This document shows positions 44,601 to 53,500 of a DNA stretch of 64,000 bases, in pieces. The stretch spans positions 62,001 to 126,000 of the forward strand of contig CAJYIW010000019.1 in the NCBI GenBank assembly GCA_913775095.1, read 5' to 3'. Within the stretch, counting starts at the first letter, position 1, and each line of letters starts with the position of its first letter. This DNA comes from an uncultured Siphonobacter sp. Its GTDB lineage: Bacteria > Bacteroidota > Bacteroidia > Cytophagales > Spirosomataceae. Made by a program: the position numbers and the translations under genes. Below the pieces are notes generated by a model that was not told the DNA's origin, ran no database searches, and was given only the letters and a program-made list of their open reading frames with translations.

Positions 44601-45726
44601 TACGGGTGGCTCGGTTAATCTAACGAGCTCTCCCGGAGCTGGGTATTCCTATGCCTGGAGCAACGGAGCGAACAATCAAACCATTAGTGTCAGTACCGGA
44701 GGGGCGTATAAAGTAAAGGTTACGGACGCCTTTGGTTGCGGATCAGCGGAATCGGACGTAGTAACGGTAGTCGTGAATCCTCGTCCGGCCAAACCTGTCA
44801 TTCAGGTACAGGGGTCAACGACTTTTTGTGCCGATAAAAATGTAACGCTTCAGGCGGGCTCCACGGAAACGTCTTTCGTCTGGAGTTCGGGCGAAACGAG
44901 TTCTGCCATTGTCGTCTCCAAGCCGGGTACGTACAGTGTACAGGCCATGAATATTTACAACTGTCTGTCGGTTGCTTCGGATGCCGTAACAACTTCCGTG
45001 CGGGCCTTACCCCAGGCTCCCGTCATTCGTGCGGTAGGAGATGTTGAATTTTGCGAAGGAGGTGCGGTTACGCTGGTTTCTGATAACAGCGATCTGAAGC
45101 ACAGCTGGATTGGCAATACTGATACGAAAAACAGCATCTCGGTTTCTCAAACGGGTACGTATACGGCTCGGGTAATGGATGAAATTGGCTGTACGTCGGT
45201 AGTTTCCAATGCCATTCAGGTCAAAGCTGATCCACTTCCGACTACCCCAACTATTACGCAGGTGGGTACCTATAAATTGCAGGCGGGCGGTAATGGAGAA
45301 ATTTTCCACTGGAAACGGGATAACCAAATCCTGGCTTTCCAGGAATCTGTCATCAAGGCCGGAGCCAGCGGCATGTACACGGTGCAGTCTGAGTTAGTGT
45401 ACCGGGTTGCTGCGGGTAAAACGCTTTCCTGCTTGTCTAAAGATGTCGCTAGCTTAAGGTTTACACTTGATCCTAACAATCAGGAGCTGAGCGTATATCC
45501 CATTCCTGTGGTGAAGGGTCGGGTAACAATTGAGACGCTGAAAGGACTCAAAAATGTGACCATTCGTCTTTTCACAATGGCGGGTAAGCAGATCTACGAA
45601 CATAAAATGGCTTCTCTGGACGATACGGAGACGATTCTGGTCAATGAAAGTTCAGGAATGCTGATCATGGTCGTAGATGCAGACGGTTTCCACACCACCA
45701 AACGCTTAGTGGTTCATTCCTATTAA
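41620..45726 (+). CDS. Giant secreted esterase-like protein with Ig-like repeats and T9SS sorting domain
   Basis: 1368 residues from the ATG at 41620, chosen because it starts a standard signal peptide (MKIKFTFLTFLCSF, cut near SQ at 23); an in-frame ATG at 41602 adds six residues. Residues about 120-375 form an SGNH/sialate-O-acetylesterase-like domain: nucleophile motif GQSNGQG (Ser near 128), LWHQGEWD near 264 and the Asp/His pair in ADPWHF near 350. Then about ten tandem modules of 65-75 residues (462-1205), each with a pattern like FCPGGSTVLTA, WSNG, GxYTVKVKD and a second Cys. The C-terminal 85 residues (YPIPVVKGRVTIE onward) are a Por secretion type A sorting domain. Exported through T9SS and probably acting on acetylated glycans; enzymatic specificity is inferred. 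Confidence 0.8.
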   Translation: MKIKFTFLTFLCSFLLSSWAYSQVTITFPVKRMVFQRNTGNSASVTVAGNYAQNADKVEARFVARNGQGTTTNWTPIAAGSGAFQGAIQVAGGWYDVEVRSSAGGNVLSTSRLERVGVGEVFVIAGQSNGQGRPDQTDNPAPQDDRINVITNFSNNDSNSQDPGSPFPVFEKMAQVMNYAPYGINAWHWGHLGDLLTARLNVPVLFINAAYSATGVYNWAESAQGKPTVFPFAADVTMPAGMPYANLRIALQYYGNLTGVRSVLWHQGEWDGLAGTSADKYYNELRTVIEKSRSDFSKNVSWMIARVSLYPDNNTRPSVIEGQNRAIQNVSNCFAGPETDNIQNPRNPADPWHFYGADAIKKHAQAWFDNITNSSFLSASQPQSASSMLQLAYTCAGSNQFALSVQNGRGQNFWINGSNGSTQSGQSITGQSGVTYYVRSKDGSGNSAFAPPFTVPNGVGTPSITASSLTFCPGGSTVLTANGAGSNFVWSNGQTGRSITVRQAGNYTVKIKDTGGCESGDSAPVEVKLTSAITAPEITASANVVCEGSSVILSVPTSSSYEWSNGEKTQSITVSTAGSYTVKVKDAAGCESGLSREYKLTTAPLPAAPKLSASGSFTNLCPGTQVTLSSTAGNGYKWSNNATGQTLEVSQPGRYTAQVIDANGCVSPASSPIEVTYTSKPNTPVITASGKLDICQGEDIKLSATKSDNYTWSDNNSTQEITVNKSGEYNVFTTNASGCKSDLSNTIRVTVHSLPAKPTVLAAQGTSTVCDGNAVTLNSSVQGATYVWSSGDSGPSITTTKAGNYSVTVKDQYGCTSPVSDALTVAVRPLPATPTIAASGPVANFCPENPVTLSSPSAQKYTWSNGSSNQSISVNQEGTFTLKVTDEFGCTSLTSAAVQVKPFPKPATPVVTASRNPSFCEGESVTLVSTSGDSYSWSGNQQTKEITVTQSGEFSLVTVSNNGCRSDQSNKVTVTVHPLPAKPQISASGSTSLCTGGSVNLTSSPGAGYSYAWSNGANNQTISVSTGGAYKVKVTDAFGCGSAESDVVTVVVNPRPAKPVIQVQGSTTFCADKNVTLQAGSTETSFVWSSGETSSAIVVSKPGTYSVQAMNIYNCLSVASDAVTTSVRALPQAPVIRAVGDVEFCEGGAVTLVSDNSDLKHSWIGNTDTKNSISVSQTGTYTARVMDEIGCTSVVSNAIQVKADPLPTTPTITQVGTYKLQAGGNGEIFHWKRDNQILAFQESVIKAGASGMYTVQSELVYRVAAGKTLSCLSKDVASLRFTLDPNNQELSVYPIPVVKGRVTIETLKGLKNVTIRLFTMAGKQIYEHKMASLDDTETILVNESSGMLIMVVDADGFHTTKRLVVHSY

Positions 45727-45729
45727 CAT

Positions 45730-45803
45730 GACAGCGATTGAGTCCCATTAAAAAGTCCCCGGTCATACGACCGGGGACTTTTTAATGGGACTCAATCGCT
45801 GTC
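45730..45803. terminator. Very long bidirectional terminator hairpin
   Basis: Perfect 35-bp arms (45730-45764 and 45769-45803) with loop ATAC. The inner part (AAAAAGTCCCCGGTC and complement) is a normal terminator; the outer 20 bp prolong it to both gene ends. It serves the T9SS gene and the convergent acetyltransferase gene. Confidence 0.88.
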
Positions 45804-46252
45804 TAAAGCTCCTTTTTCATACAAACGCTGTTTTCCACTCCTACGTATTGTCCGTAATTCGGGATAGGCTGGTAACCACTTCGGGTATATAAAGCAATGG
45901 CAGGTTGTTGCCTCCGGCCCGTTTCCAGCACGCAGGCCGTATAACCCAATTCCCGGGCCCAGCTTTCCAGTTCGCTTAACACCAGTTGGGCTATTCGCTG
46001 GCCCCGCCGCTCCGCCTGAACGTACATCCGTTTCACTTCCATAGCGTGTTCATCGAAAGCCTTGATGGCTCCACAACCCACGGGTTGATCTTGATCATAG
46101 GCCACGACTACTTCTTTAATCGCGTCTACCTGGTTGTATTGGGAATAAAAGGCGTGGTCTTCTCCATCAATGCTGGAGAGGTAGGCATCCAGTTCCTGAA
46201 CTAAAAAACGGAAATCTGGATTTTCGGAATGGGTTCGCAATAGCGTAATCAT
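45803..46252 (-). CDS. GNAT-family N-acetyltransferase
   Basis: 149 residues. Acetyl-CoA-binding motif A is KRMYVQAERRGQRIAQLVL, with GCGAIKAFDEHAMEV before it and VLETGRRQQPAIALYTRSGY after it. Typical of small cytoplasmic GNAT enzymes; the acceptor is unknown. Stop codon lies at the edge of the 35-bp-arm hairpin. Confidence 0.83.
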   Translation of the reverse strand: MITLLRTHSENPDFRFLVQELDAYLSSIDGEDHAFYSQYNQVDAIKEVVVAYDQDQPVGCGAIKAFDEHAMEVKRMYVQAERRGQRIAQLVLSELESWARELGYTACVLETGRRQQPAIALYTRSGYQPIPNYGQYVGVENSVCMKKEL

Positions 46253-46429
46253 TTCACGGAGGGATTAAGAAAGAGAGCAAATGTTGCTGTTGGTAGCGAA
46301 GTAAAAGAAAATTTATGGAATGGGGTCAAGGCGGGTATAAAAGCAAGGACCTGAACCCTGAAATCGGCAGCTCGCAATAAATCATCCCAAACAATCCTCT
46401 TTCGATGAGTCTTATTCCGTATGAATAGC

Positions 46430-46437
46430 TAATTTTG
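46430..46437 (+). promoter_or_regulatory. Putative -7 box of the his operon
   Basis: TAATTTTG, 53 bp before the hisG ATG; no clear -33 element. No His-codon-rich leader peptide or T-box-like element was seen in the 238-bp upstream gap. Confidence 0.4.
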
Positions 46438-46490
46438 GGACCTAAATCGTATGTATTCCGAGCTGATGCCCGGAGCTTTAGTTTTTACTC

Positions 46491-47354
46491 ATGAGCCAGG
46501 ATTTCCTCCGTATAGCCGTTCAAAAGTCCGGTCGCCTCAGCGAAGACTCTCTTTCATTATTCAAGGAATGTGGAATTAAATTTGATTCCAAAGCCGGAAA
46601 ACTCAAAACTACTGCCAGCAATTTCCCCGCTGAATTCTTATTCCTTCGGGACGATGATATTCCGGGCTACGTAGAAGATGGCGTGGCCGATATCGGTATT
46701 GTGGGAGAAAACGTGCAGGTAGAAACCGGCCGTAAAGTCGATATCGCCAAGAAATTAGGTTTTTCCAAGTGCCGTTTATCCATTGCCCTTCCCCGCGGCG
46801 ATAGTTACGAGGGCGTGAAAGACCTGCACGGCAAAAGCATTGCCACCAGTTATCCGGTTATTCTGGGTAATTTCCTGAAAGAAAATGAAATCGAAGCCGA
46901 AATCCACGAAATCAGTGGTTCGGTGGAAATCGCCCCCAGCATTGGGTTAACCCACGCCGTGTGTGACATCGTTTCTTCAGGAAGTACGCTGCTGGCGAAT
47001 GGTCTTTCCGAAGTAGAAGTAATCTTCCGTTCGGAAGCCGTCATGATTGCTAACTCTTCCCTAAGCGACGAGAAAAAAGCGATTCTATCGAAGTTACTGT
47101 TCCGTATTCAGGCCGTTCAGACCGCGAAAAATAACAAATACGTTGTTCTGAACGCTCCGAATGACAAACTGGAGGCCATTACCGCCCTGCTTCCGGGGAT
47201 GAAAGCTCCCACGATTGTTCCCCTGGGAACAGAAGGCTGGTCTGCCGTTCATTCGGTATTAAGCGAAGAAGACTTCTGGGATAAAATTGATGCCCTGCGT
47301 CTGGCCGGAGCCGAAGGAATTCTGGTCGTACCGATTGAAAAGATGATTTACTAG
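46491..47354 (+). CDS. hisG: ATP phosphoribosyltransferase (long form)
   Basis: 287 residues, which is the long form with a C-terminal ACT-like regulatory domain (about 210-287) and needs no HisZ. Motifs: RIAVQKSGRLSEDSLSLF, GYVEDGVADIGIVGENV, PRGDSYEGVKDLHGKSIATS and the PRPP-binding DIVSSGSTLLANGL. Catalyses the first, feedback-inhibited step of histidine synthesis. Starts a hisG-hisD-hisC operon. Confidence 0.95.
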   Translation: MSQDFLRIAVQKSGRLSEDSLSLFKECGIKFDSKAGKLKTTASNFPAEFLFLRDDDIPGYVEDGVADIGIVGENVQVETGRKVDIAKKLGFSKCRLSIALPRGDSYEGVKDLHGKSIATSYPVILGNFLKENEIEAEIHEISGSVEIAPSIGLTHAVCDIVSSGSTLLANGLSEVEVIFRSEAVMIANSSLSDEKKAILSKLLFRIQAVQTAKNNKYVVLNAPNDKLEAITALLPGMKAPTIVPLGTEGWSAVHSVLSEEDFWDKIDALRLAGAEGILVVPIEKMIY

Positions 47355-47372
47355 TTTCGAACGCATAGACTC

Positions 47373-48644
47373 ATGCAACTTATTCGTTATCCCGAACCGG
47401 AAACCTGGGATGCTATCCTGGCCCGTCCGGTGCAGCAAATGGCTCAGATTGAGCAATTGGTTCAACCCATTTTGCAGCAGGTACGGGATCATGGTGATGC
47501 GGCTCTCCGCGAGTTCGCCTTAAAATTTGATAACGTTCAGCTGGACGGTCTGCAGGTGCCTCTGGAAGTGGTGGAAGTGGCCGAACGTCAGCTTTCACCG
47601 GAACTGAAAGAAGCCATTCAGCAGGCGGCTTCCAATATTGTGACGTTTCACTCGGCTCAGCGTCAGTTACCCGAAAAGATTGAAACCATGCCGGGCGTTA
47701 CCTGCTGGCGAAAATCAGTGGGTATTGATAAAGTCGGGATTTATATTCCGGGGGGAACGGCTCCCTTGTTCAGTACGGTTCTGATGCTAGGAATCCCGGC
47801 CAAACTGGCGGGTTGCAAAGAAATCGTGTTATGCTCACCCAGCCAGCACCCGGCCATTCTTTACGCGGCCAAGCTGGTGGGGGTGACGAAGGTATATAAA
47901 ATTGGGGGAGCTCAGGCCATTGCGGCCATGGCCTACGGGACCGAGAGTATTCCACAAGTGTATAAGATATTCGGACCGGGTAACCAGTTCGTAACGGCAG
48001 CAAAAATGCTGGTCGCGAAGGAAGGTATTGCCATTGATATGCCCGCCGGCCCCAGCGAAGTAGCCGTGTTTGCGGATGACTCCGCCAATCCTGCTTTTGT
48101 GGCGGCCGATTTATTATCCCAGGCTGAACACGGCAAAGACAGTCAGGTATTACTGGTTTCGACCTCGGAAGAAGTGCTCATCCGCAGCATGCAGGAAGTG
48201 GAAAAGCAGGTACGGGAGTTACCCCGCGAAGATTTTGCTACCCAGGCTCTTGATAACTCCAAAGCCATTCTGGTCAGGGATGAACGGGAAGCTCTGGATC
48301 TGCTGAATGCGTATGCCGCGGAACATTTAATTCTGGCGGTAGAAAACGCCGAGGCCTTATCGGAAGAAATAACCAATGCCGGTTCCATTTTTCTGGGCCA
48401 TTACACGCCTGAATCGGCGGGAGATTATGCTTCGGGAACCAACCACACCTTACCCACGAATGGCTACGCCCGGGCGTACTCAGGGGTTTCGCTGGATAGT
48501 TTCGTGAAGAAAATTACCGTGCAGTCCATTTCAGAGGAAGGACTGAAAAACATCGGTTCGACGATTATGGAAATGGCCGCCGCCGAATCGCTCGATGCCC
48601 ACAAAAGAGCCGTAGAAATCCGACTAAGCGAGTTGGGAGTTTAG
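47373..48644 (+). CDS. hisD: Histidinol dehydrogenase
   Basis: 423 residues. Conserved parts: VGIYIPGGTAPLFSTVLM, IGGAQAIAAMAYGTESIP, KIFGPGNQFVTAAKML, the zinc/catalytic segment PAGPSEVAVFADDSA with LLSQAEHGKDSQ, and ESAGDYASGTNHTLPTNG. Oxidises histidinol to histidine in two NAD-dependent steps. It begins 18 bp after hisG. Its stop codon falls inside the left arm of an inverted repeat that fills the gap to hisC. Confidence 0.95.
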   Translation: MQLIRYPEPETWDAILARPVQQMAQIEQLVQPILQQVRDHGDAALREFALKFDNVQLDGLQVPLEVVEVAERQLSPELKEAIQQAASNIVTFHSAQRQLPEKIETMPGVTCWRKSVGIDKVGIYIPGGTAPLFSTVLMLGIPAKLAGCKEIVLCSPSQHPAILYAAKLVGVTKVYKIGGAQAIAAMAYGTESIPQVYKIFGPGNQFVTAAKMLVAKEGIAIDMPAGPSEVAVFADDSANPAFVAADLLSQAEHGKDSQVLLVSTSEEVLIRSMQEVEKQVRELPREDFATQALDNSKAILVRDEREALDLLNAYAAEHLILAVENAEALSEEITNAGSIFLGHYTPESAGDYASGTNHTLPTNGYARAYSGVSLDSFVKKITVQSISEEGLKNIGSTIMEMAAAESLDAHKRAVEIRLSELGV

Positions 48645-48730
48645 GGTTTTGAGTTTTGTGTTGAAAAGTATTATATGGGAATAGTTTGGCTGAGTTTCTA
48701 ACTCAAAACCCCAAACTCAAAACCCCAAAC
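48639..48730. repeat. Inverted repeat of GTTTTGAG type between hisD and hisC
   Basis: GTTTAGGGTTTTGAGTT (48639-48655) pairs with AACTCAAAACCCCAAAC (48700-48716) with one mismatch in 17; a second right-arm copy CTCAAAACCCCAAAC follows at 48716-48730. It contains the hisD stop codon and ends 7 bp before the hisC ATG. Confidence 0.65.
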
Positions 48731-48737
48731 ACTAACC

Positions 48738-49802
48738 ATGTTTATTTTAGAAAGATTAATACGTCCGCACCTGCTTGCTTTGACCCCTTATTCATCCGCT
48801 CGCGATGAATACAGCGGCAAAGAAGGCGTGTTTCTGGATGCCAACGAAAACCCCCTGGGTTCTTCGACTGACGAAAATTTTAACCGCTATCCCGATCCGT
48901 ATCAGTGGGCGGTGAAGGAGAAACTGGCTCCCATCAAAGGCGTTCGGACCAGCCAGATTTTGCTCGGAAATGGTTCGGATGAACCTATCGATCTGCTGGT
49001 GCGGGCCTTTGCTGAACCTAAAGAAGATCACATTCTGATTTTGCCGCCTACGTACGGCATGTACGAAGTGTCCGCAAATATTCAGAATGTAGCCGTCAAA
49101 AAAGTAGCCCTGACTCCGGATTTTCAGATCGACGTAGATGCCGTTCTGGCGGCTGTGGATGAACACACCAAGATCATTTGGTTATGCTCCCCCAATAACC
49201 CTTCGGGAAATCTGTTACGCCGGGAGGATCTATTACGGATCATCGAAGGAATGTCCTGCATGGTAGTGGTGGATGAAGCGTATATTGATTTCGCCGCCGA
49301 TGCCACGATGATTCCTTTCCTGGATCAATACCCCAATCTGGTGGTTCTGCAGACGTTCTCCAAGGCCTGGGGCCTGGCCGGACTACGCGTGGGAATGTGT
49401 TTTGCCAGCGAAGCCATCATTGCCTTGCTGAACAAAATCAAATCGCCCTATAACATCAGCAGTATAACTCAGCGGTTGTTACTCGAAGCTCTGGATCATG
49501 TGGGCAAGAAAGACGAAATGGTGCAGGTAATCGCCATTAACCGGGAGCGGTTACGTCAGCGGCTGGAAGAATTACCGAATGTGGAGCACGTCTTTCCTAC
49601 GGACTCTAACCAGCTGTTAGTCAGATTTCAGGATTCAGCCGCCGTTTTTTCATACCTGCTCGAACACAAAATCATCGTTAGAGATCGTTCTAAGGTGAAA
49701 CACTGCGATAACTGCCTCCGCATTTCGGTGGGTACACAGCAGGAGGATGATGTTTTGCTGGATTCATTGCATCAGTTTGCCCGAATGCTCGTCAATAGTT
49801 AG
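48738..49802 (+). CDS. hisC: Histidinol-phosphate aminotransferase
   Basis: 354 residues. PLP enzyme with DANENPLG near 34, GNGSDEPIDLLVRAF, SPNNPSGNLL, VVDEAYIDF and the Schiff-base Lys209 in TFSKAWGLAGLRVGM. Transfers an amino group from glutamate to imidazole acetol phosphate. No hisB follows, which is unusual for Bacteroidota where hisGDCB is common; the operon ends in a hairpin. Confidence 0.93.
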   Translation: MFILERLIRPHLLALTPYSSARDEYSGKEGVFLDANENPLGSSTDENFNRYPDPYQWAVKEKLAPIKGVRTSQILLGNGSDEPIDLLVRAFAEPKEDHILILPPTYGMYEVSANIQNVAVKKVALTPDFQIDVDAVLAAVDEHTKIIWLCSPNNPSGNLLRREDLLRIIEGMSCMVVVDEAYIDFAADATMIPFLDQYPNLVVLQTFSKAWGLAGLRVGMCFASEAIIALLNKIKSPYNISSITQRLLLEALDHVGKKDEMVQVIAINRERLRQRLEELPNVEHVFPTDSNQLLVRFQDSAAVFSYLLEHKIIVRDRSKVKHCDNCLRISVGTQQEDDVLLDSLHQFARMLVNS

Positions 49803-49826
49803 TATCTGTAGTTTTGCTTGTGTGTC

Positions 49827-49857
49827 GTGAAGGAGATCTGTCTCGGATCTCCTTCAC
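49827..49857 (+). terminator. Hairpin after hisC
   Basis: Perfect 12-bp stem GTGAAGGAGATC/GATCTCCTTCAC with a 7-nt loop, but no T-run, so factor-dependent or an mRNA 3' end protector. Confidence 0.6.
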
Positions 49858-49902
49858 TGTAAGTAAAGGTTCCTCCAGCCATATCACCTATCTCATTGGT
49901 CC

Positions 49903-50454
49903 ATGAAATCAGTTTTTAAAACCAGTTTAGTAGCTCTGGCCTTTGCGGCCTCCATTCCGTTTGCACAGGCTCAGAAATTGACTCCCATCCCCGAAAGAAA
50001 ATTTGCCGTCGGGTTTAAGGTAGGGGAACCGTTAGGTCTTAACGCCCGATTGTATACCAAAAGTAACCGGGCTCTGGACGTAAGTTTCGGTACCTACGGA
50101 ATGCTCTGGGGATCTAATCGTAAGTACGGTCCCCACGGAAGATTTAAAAATACTGGCTGGGCGATAAATGCCAATTACCTGTTTCTGACGAATCGCGAGG
50201 AGAAAAACTTCCAGGCCTATTATGGGTTTGGTGGGCAGATTACCAGCCGCCGCAGTTATCCCGATCGTCTGGCACCCTACAACGCTTACGAAAATCGTAC
50301 CGGACTGGGAGCCAGTGGTCTGGCTGGTGTAGAATACTTTTTGCCTCAGTCTCCTCTGTCTTTATTTGTAGATGCCGGTTTATATCTGGAAGTCTTACCC
50401 GTCCCGATGTTCATGCACGTACAGGGCGGTATCGGAACCCGATTTAACTTCTAA
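49903..50454 (+). CDS. Outer-membrane beta-barrel-like protein
   Basis: 183 residues with a signal peptide (cut near AQAQ, 24). The mature part alternates hydrophobic and polar residues (FAVGFKVGEPLGLNARLYTK, ALDVSFGTYGMLWGS, GWAINANYLFL, FQAYYGFGGQI, GLAGVEYFL) and ends in an aromatic residue (FNF), as expected of an eight-stranded outer-membrane barrel. Specific function unknown. Monocistronic between two hairpins. Confidence 0.68.
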   Translation: MKSVFKTSLVALAFAASIPFAQAQKLTPIPERKFAVGFKVGEPLGLNARLYTKSNRALDVSFGTYGMLWGSNRKYGPHGRFKNTGWAINANYLFLTNREEKNFQAYYGFGGQITSRRSYPDRLAPYNAYENRTGLGASGLAGVEYFLPQSPLSLFVDAGLYLEVLPVPMFMHVQGGIGTRFNF

Positions 50455-50565
50455 GATTTTCATTTTCAGAGGTTAGTTGATAGATAGCTCCAAAGAACGT
50501 TAAGATTTCTGGAAGAAAGATTCAGAATTAGACGAAAGGCGAGTAACTTCATACTTCATTAACCG

Positions 50566-50588
50566 AAGCAGGCTCTGCCTGCTTTTTT
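50566..50588 (+). terminator. Intrinsic terminator upstream of the helicase-nuclease gene
   Basis: AAGCAGGC/GCCTGCTT stem with a 3-nt loop and a T6 run, ending 8 bp before the ATG at 50597. Confidence 0.8.
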
Positions 50589-50596
50589 CTTCTGTA

Positions 50597-53500
50597 ATGT
50601 TTACCATCTATGCAGCCTCTGCGGGTTCTGGAAAGACCTTTACGCTAACGAGAGAATTTTTACAACTGGCCCTGGGGAACAATCCGGACCCGGATGGGCA
50701 GCTGAAATTCAGTCCGTATTACTTTCAGCATATTCTGGCGGTAACCTTTACCAATGATGCCGCTCACGAGATGAAAGAGCGGATCATGAATCGACTTCTC
50801 GAACTCAGGAAGTATGACCAGCTTACGGAGCAGGAAAAGAAAAACCTGAAACCTTTTGTTGATCAGCTACTGGCAGGCATTACCGATCCGGTTACGAAAA
50901 AAAGTATTACTGAAGCTGAACTGCAAAACCGGGCGGCTCAGACCTTTCAGGTACTATTGCACCAGTACGGTCGACTTTCGGTATCAACGATTGATAGTTT
51001 TACCCAACGCGTCGTATCGGCTTTTACCGAAGAGCTGGGCATTCCCTACAATTTTGAAGTAAGTCTGGAATCGGATGTGCTGGTGGCGGCGGGAGTCGAA
51101 CAGTTGCTGTCGAAAGTAGGGCAGGCGGAATTCACTCAGTTAACCGTCGTTCTGGAAGAACTGGTGGCCGAGCTGGCCGATCAGGGGAAAAGCTGGAAAT
51201 CGCTGCAAACGGAGTTACTATCCGTCGGAAAGAAAATTCTGGATGATAAGCACCGCGATGCTCTAAAAAAACTCGAAGACTTAAGTACCGCTGATTTCTG
51301 GGAAATCCGGAAGAAAATCCGGGATTATTGCGGCTGTCAGGATGCAGAATACCGTCGGCTTGGAAAAATCGCCGTGGAGTTAATCGAAGAAAAGGCCGCT
51401 CTGACCATTGCGGATTTTAGTTATGGCTCTGCCGGAGCCGCCGGATTTTTACAGAAAGTTCGTGACGGAGAAAAAACCTTCTCGGAAGGAATCGCTAACC
51501 GATTGTACGCCGTGGTGCGTCGGGAGCAAAACTGGCTGAAAGCTAAAGTAGCCTTACCCATTCTTTCCAGCTTTGAATCCATTGAATCGGAGCTGGAAGT
51601 CATTGGTCGTGAATTAATCCAGTTATACGAATCACAGATTCAGAAATACACGCTTTGTCTGGAAATCGACAAACATCTGCATAAGCTGGCTTTGCTTAAG
51701 CAATTGTCCGACGAAGTAAAGGCCATTGAGGATCATTCGGGGCAAATTCATATCTCACGGTTTAATCAGTCCATTCTGAATATTGTGCTCTCCGAGCCGA
51801 TTCCCTTCCTTTACGAACGCCTTGGAGAAAAGTTTCATCACATCCTCATCGACGAATTTCAGGATACTTCACAACTTCAGTGGCTCAACTTTATGCCTCT
51901 GATTGACAATAGCTTATCGTCTGATCATTACAATCTGGTAGTGGGTGATGCCAAACAGAGTATCTACCGTTTCCGGGGCGGAGAAATGGAGCAGCTCGTG
52001 CACCTGCACGAAGGTCGCGACCTGACTCCCATGTTACCCGCCGGAAACGAGGTGAACTGGAACGTAGGCGATCGCTTACTGACCATCAAAGGAAAGTTAC
52101 ACCCGGAAGTGCTGGATTTCAATCGTCGGAGTTGCCGGGAAATTGTTGAGTTTAATAACTCGATCCTGAAGCATATTCTGGCGAATCAGGTTTCGGCCGA
52201 ATGGGAAGCTACTCCCCGCATCTACAGTTCTTACGTTCAGAAAAGTCCCGATAACCCGAAATGTGGAGGGCACGTCCAGATTGACTTCCTCGACAGCTCC
52301 AGACCGGCAACCCCTGAATTTGTGCTGGAACAGATTGCCGCGTGTCTGGCCGATGGTTACTCGTATAAAGACATTGCCATTTTGTGCCGGAAGAACAAAC
52401 ACGCCCGTCAACTGGCTGACACTTTAACGGCCCGGGGCATTCAGGTCATCTCGGCGGATTCGTTACTGGTGAGTGCCTCTCCGGTGGTTAACCTGATTAT
52501 CGCCTTCCTGCGGGTATTAAATACGCCCGATCAGTCGCTGGTGAAATATGAGGCCGCCTATTTGTTCTTGAAAGAAATTCAGGGTCAGGTTCCCGAAGAA
52601 AAAGTAAATACCCGGATCCGGCAGATGGTCGAAGCTCCGGACATGAAAGCCTTCTGGAACTGGATCCAGGAAAAGGAAGCGGAGAAGAAGCCAGCGGAGG
52701 TTCTTCAGAATCCCGAAAAGGAAGAGAATAAGCTCAACTCGTATCGAATGCAGCGAGCCAGTTTATTTGAAACCTGCGAAGAGTTAATTACTCGGTTTCA
52801 GCTATTCGATAAACCCGATCAGTCTGATTACCTGTTCCGCTTTCTGGATTACGTGCAGGATTTTTCCACTCGTAAAAGCGGCCATCTGAATGATTTTTTA
52901 CTGGATTGGGAACAGCAAAAGAACAAACTCTGCGTCAGTTCGCCCAAGGGAGCGGACGCCGTGTGTATTCAAACCATCCATAAATCGAAAGGGCTGGAAT
53001 TCCCGGTTGTGTTACTGCCTTATGCCAACTGGAGTTTTAAAAACAATCTCTGGGATGAAATCTGGGGTGATCTGGAAAGTCTGGAGGCCGAGGAGTTAAC
53101 GCTTTCGGCCGCAGAGGAAAAACCATCTCGTCGACTGGCTGTGGCTCCGTTTTCGGTTTCGCAGAAACTGGCAGGCACGCACTTGAAAGAGGCCTATGAG
53201 CGGGAAACGGAACAAACCTTCTTGGATAATCTCAATTTATTATACGTTGCCCTGACCCGACCCATTGAGCGGGTCTACATTTCGATGGAAACCAAGCTTT
53301 CAAAAAAGGGCGAGGTGACGGGACTGAAGGATACGGTCGGCGTTTTCTTTTCTGACTTTGTAAATGCCTGTGAAGGTACGCATATCCTTGCTCAGGGCGT
53401 AGAACGCACCCGAAAGGAGCAGAAGGCAGAGCAGGATAAGATGGTGATTACGAAAATCATTACCCGACCGAAAGTAGGAGGAATGCGACTTCGGCGACAG

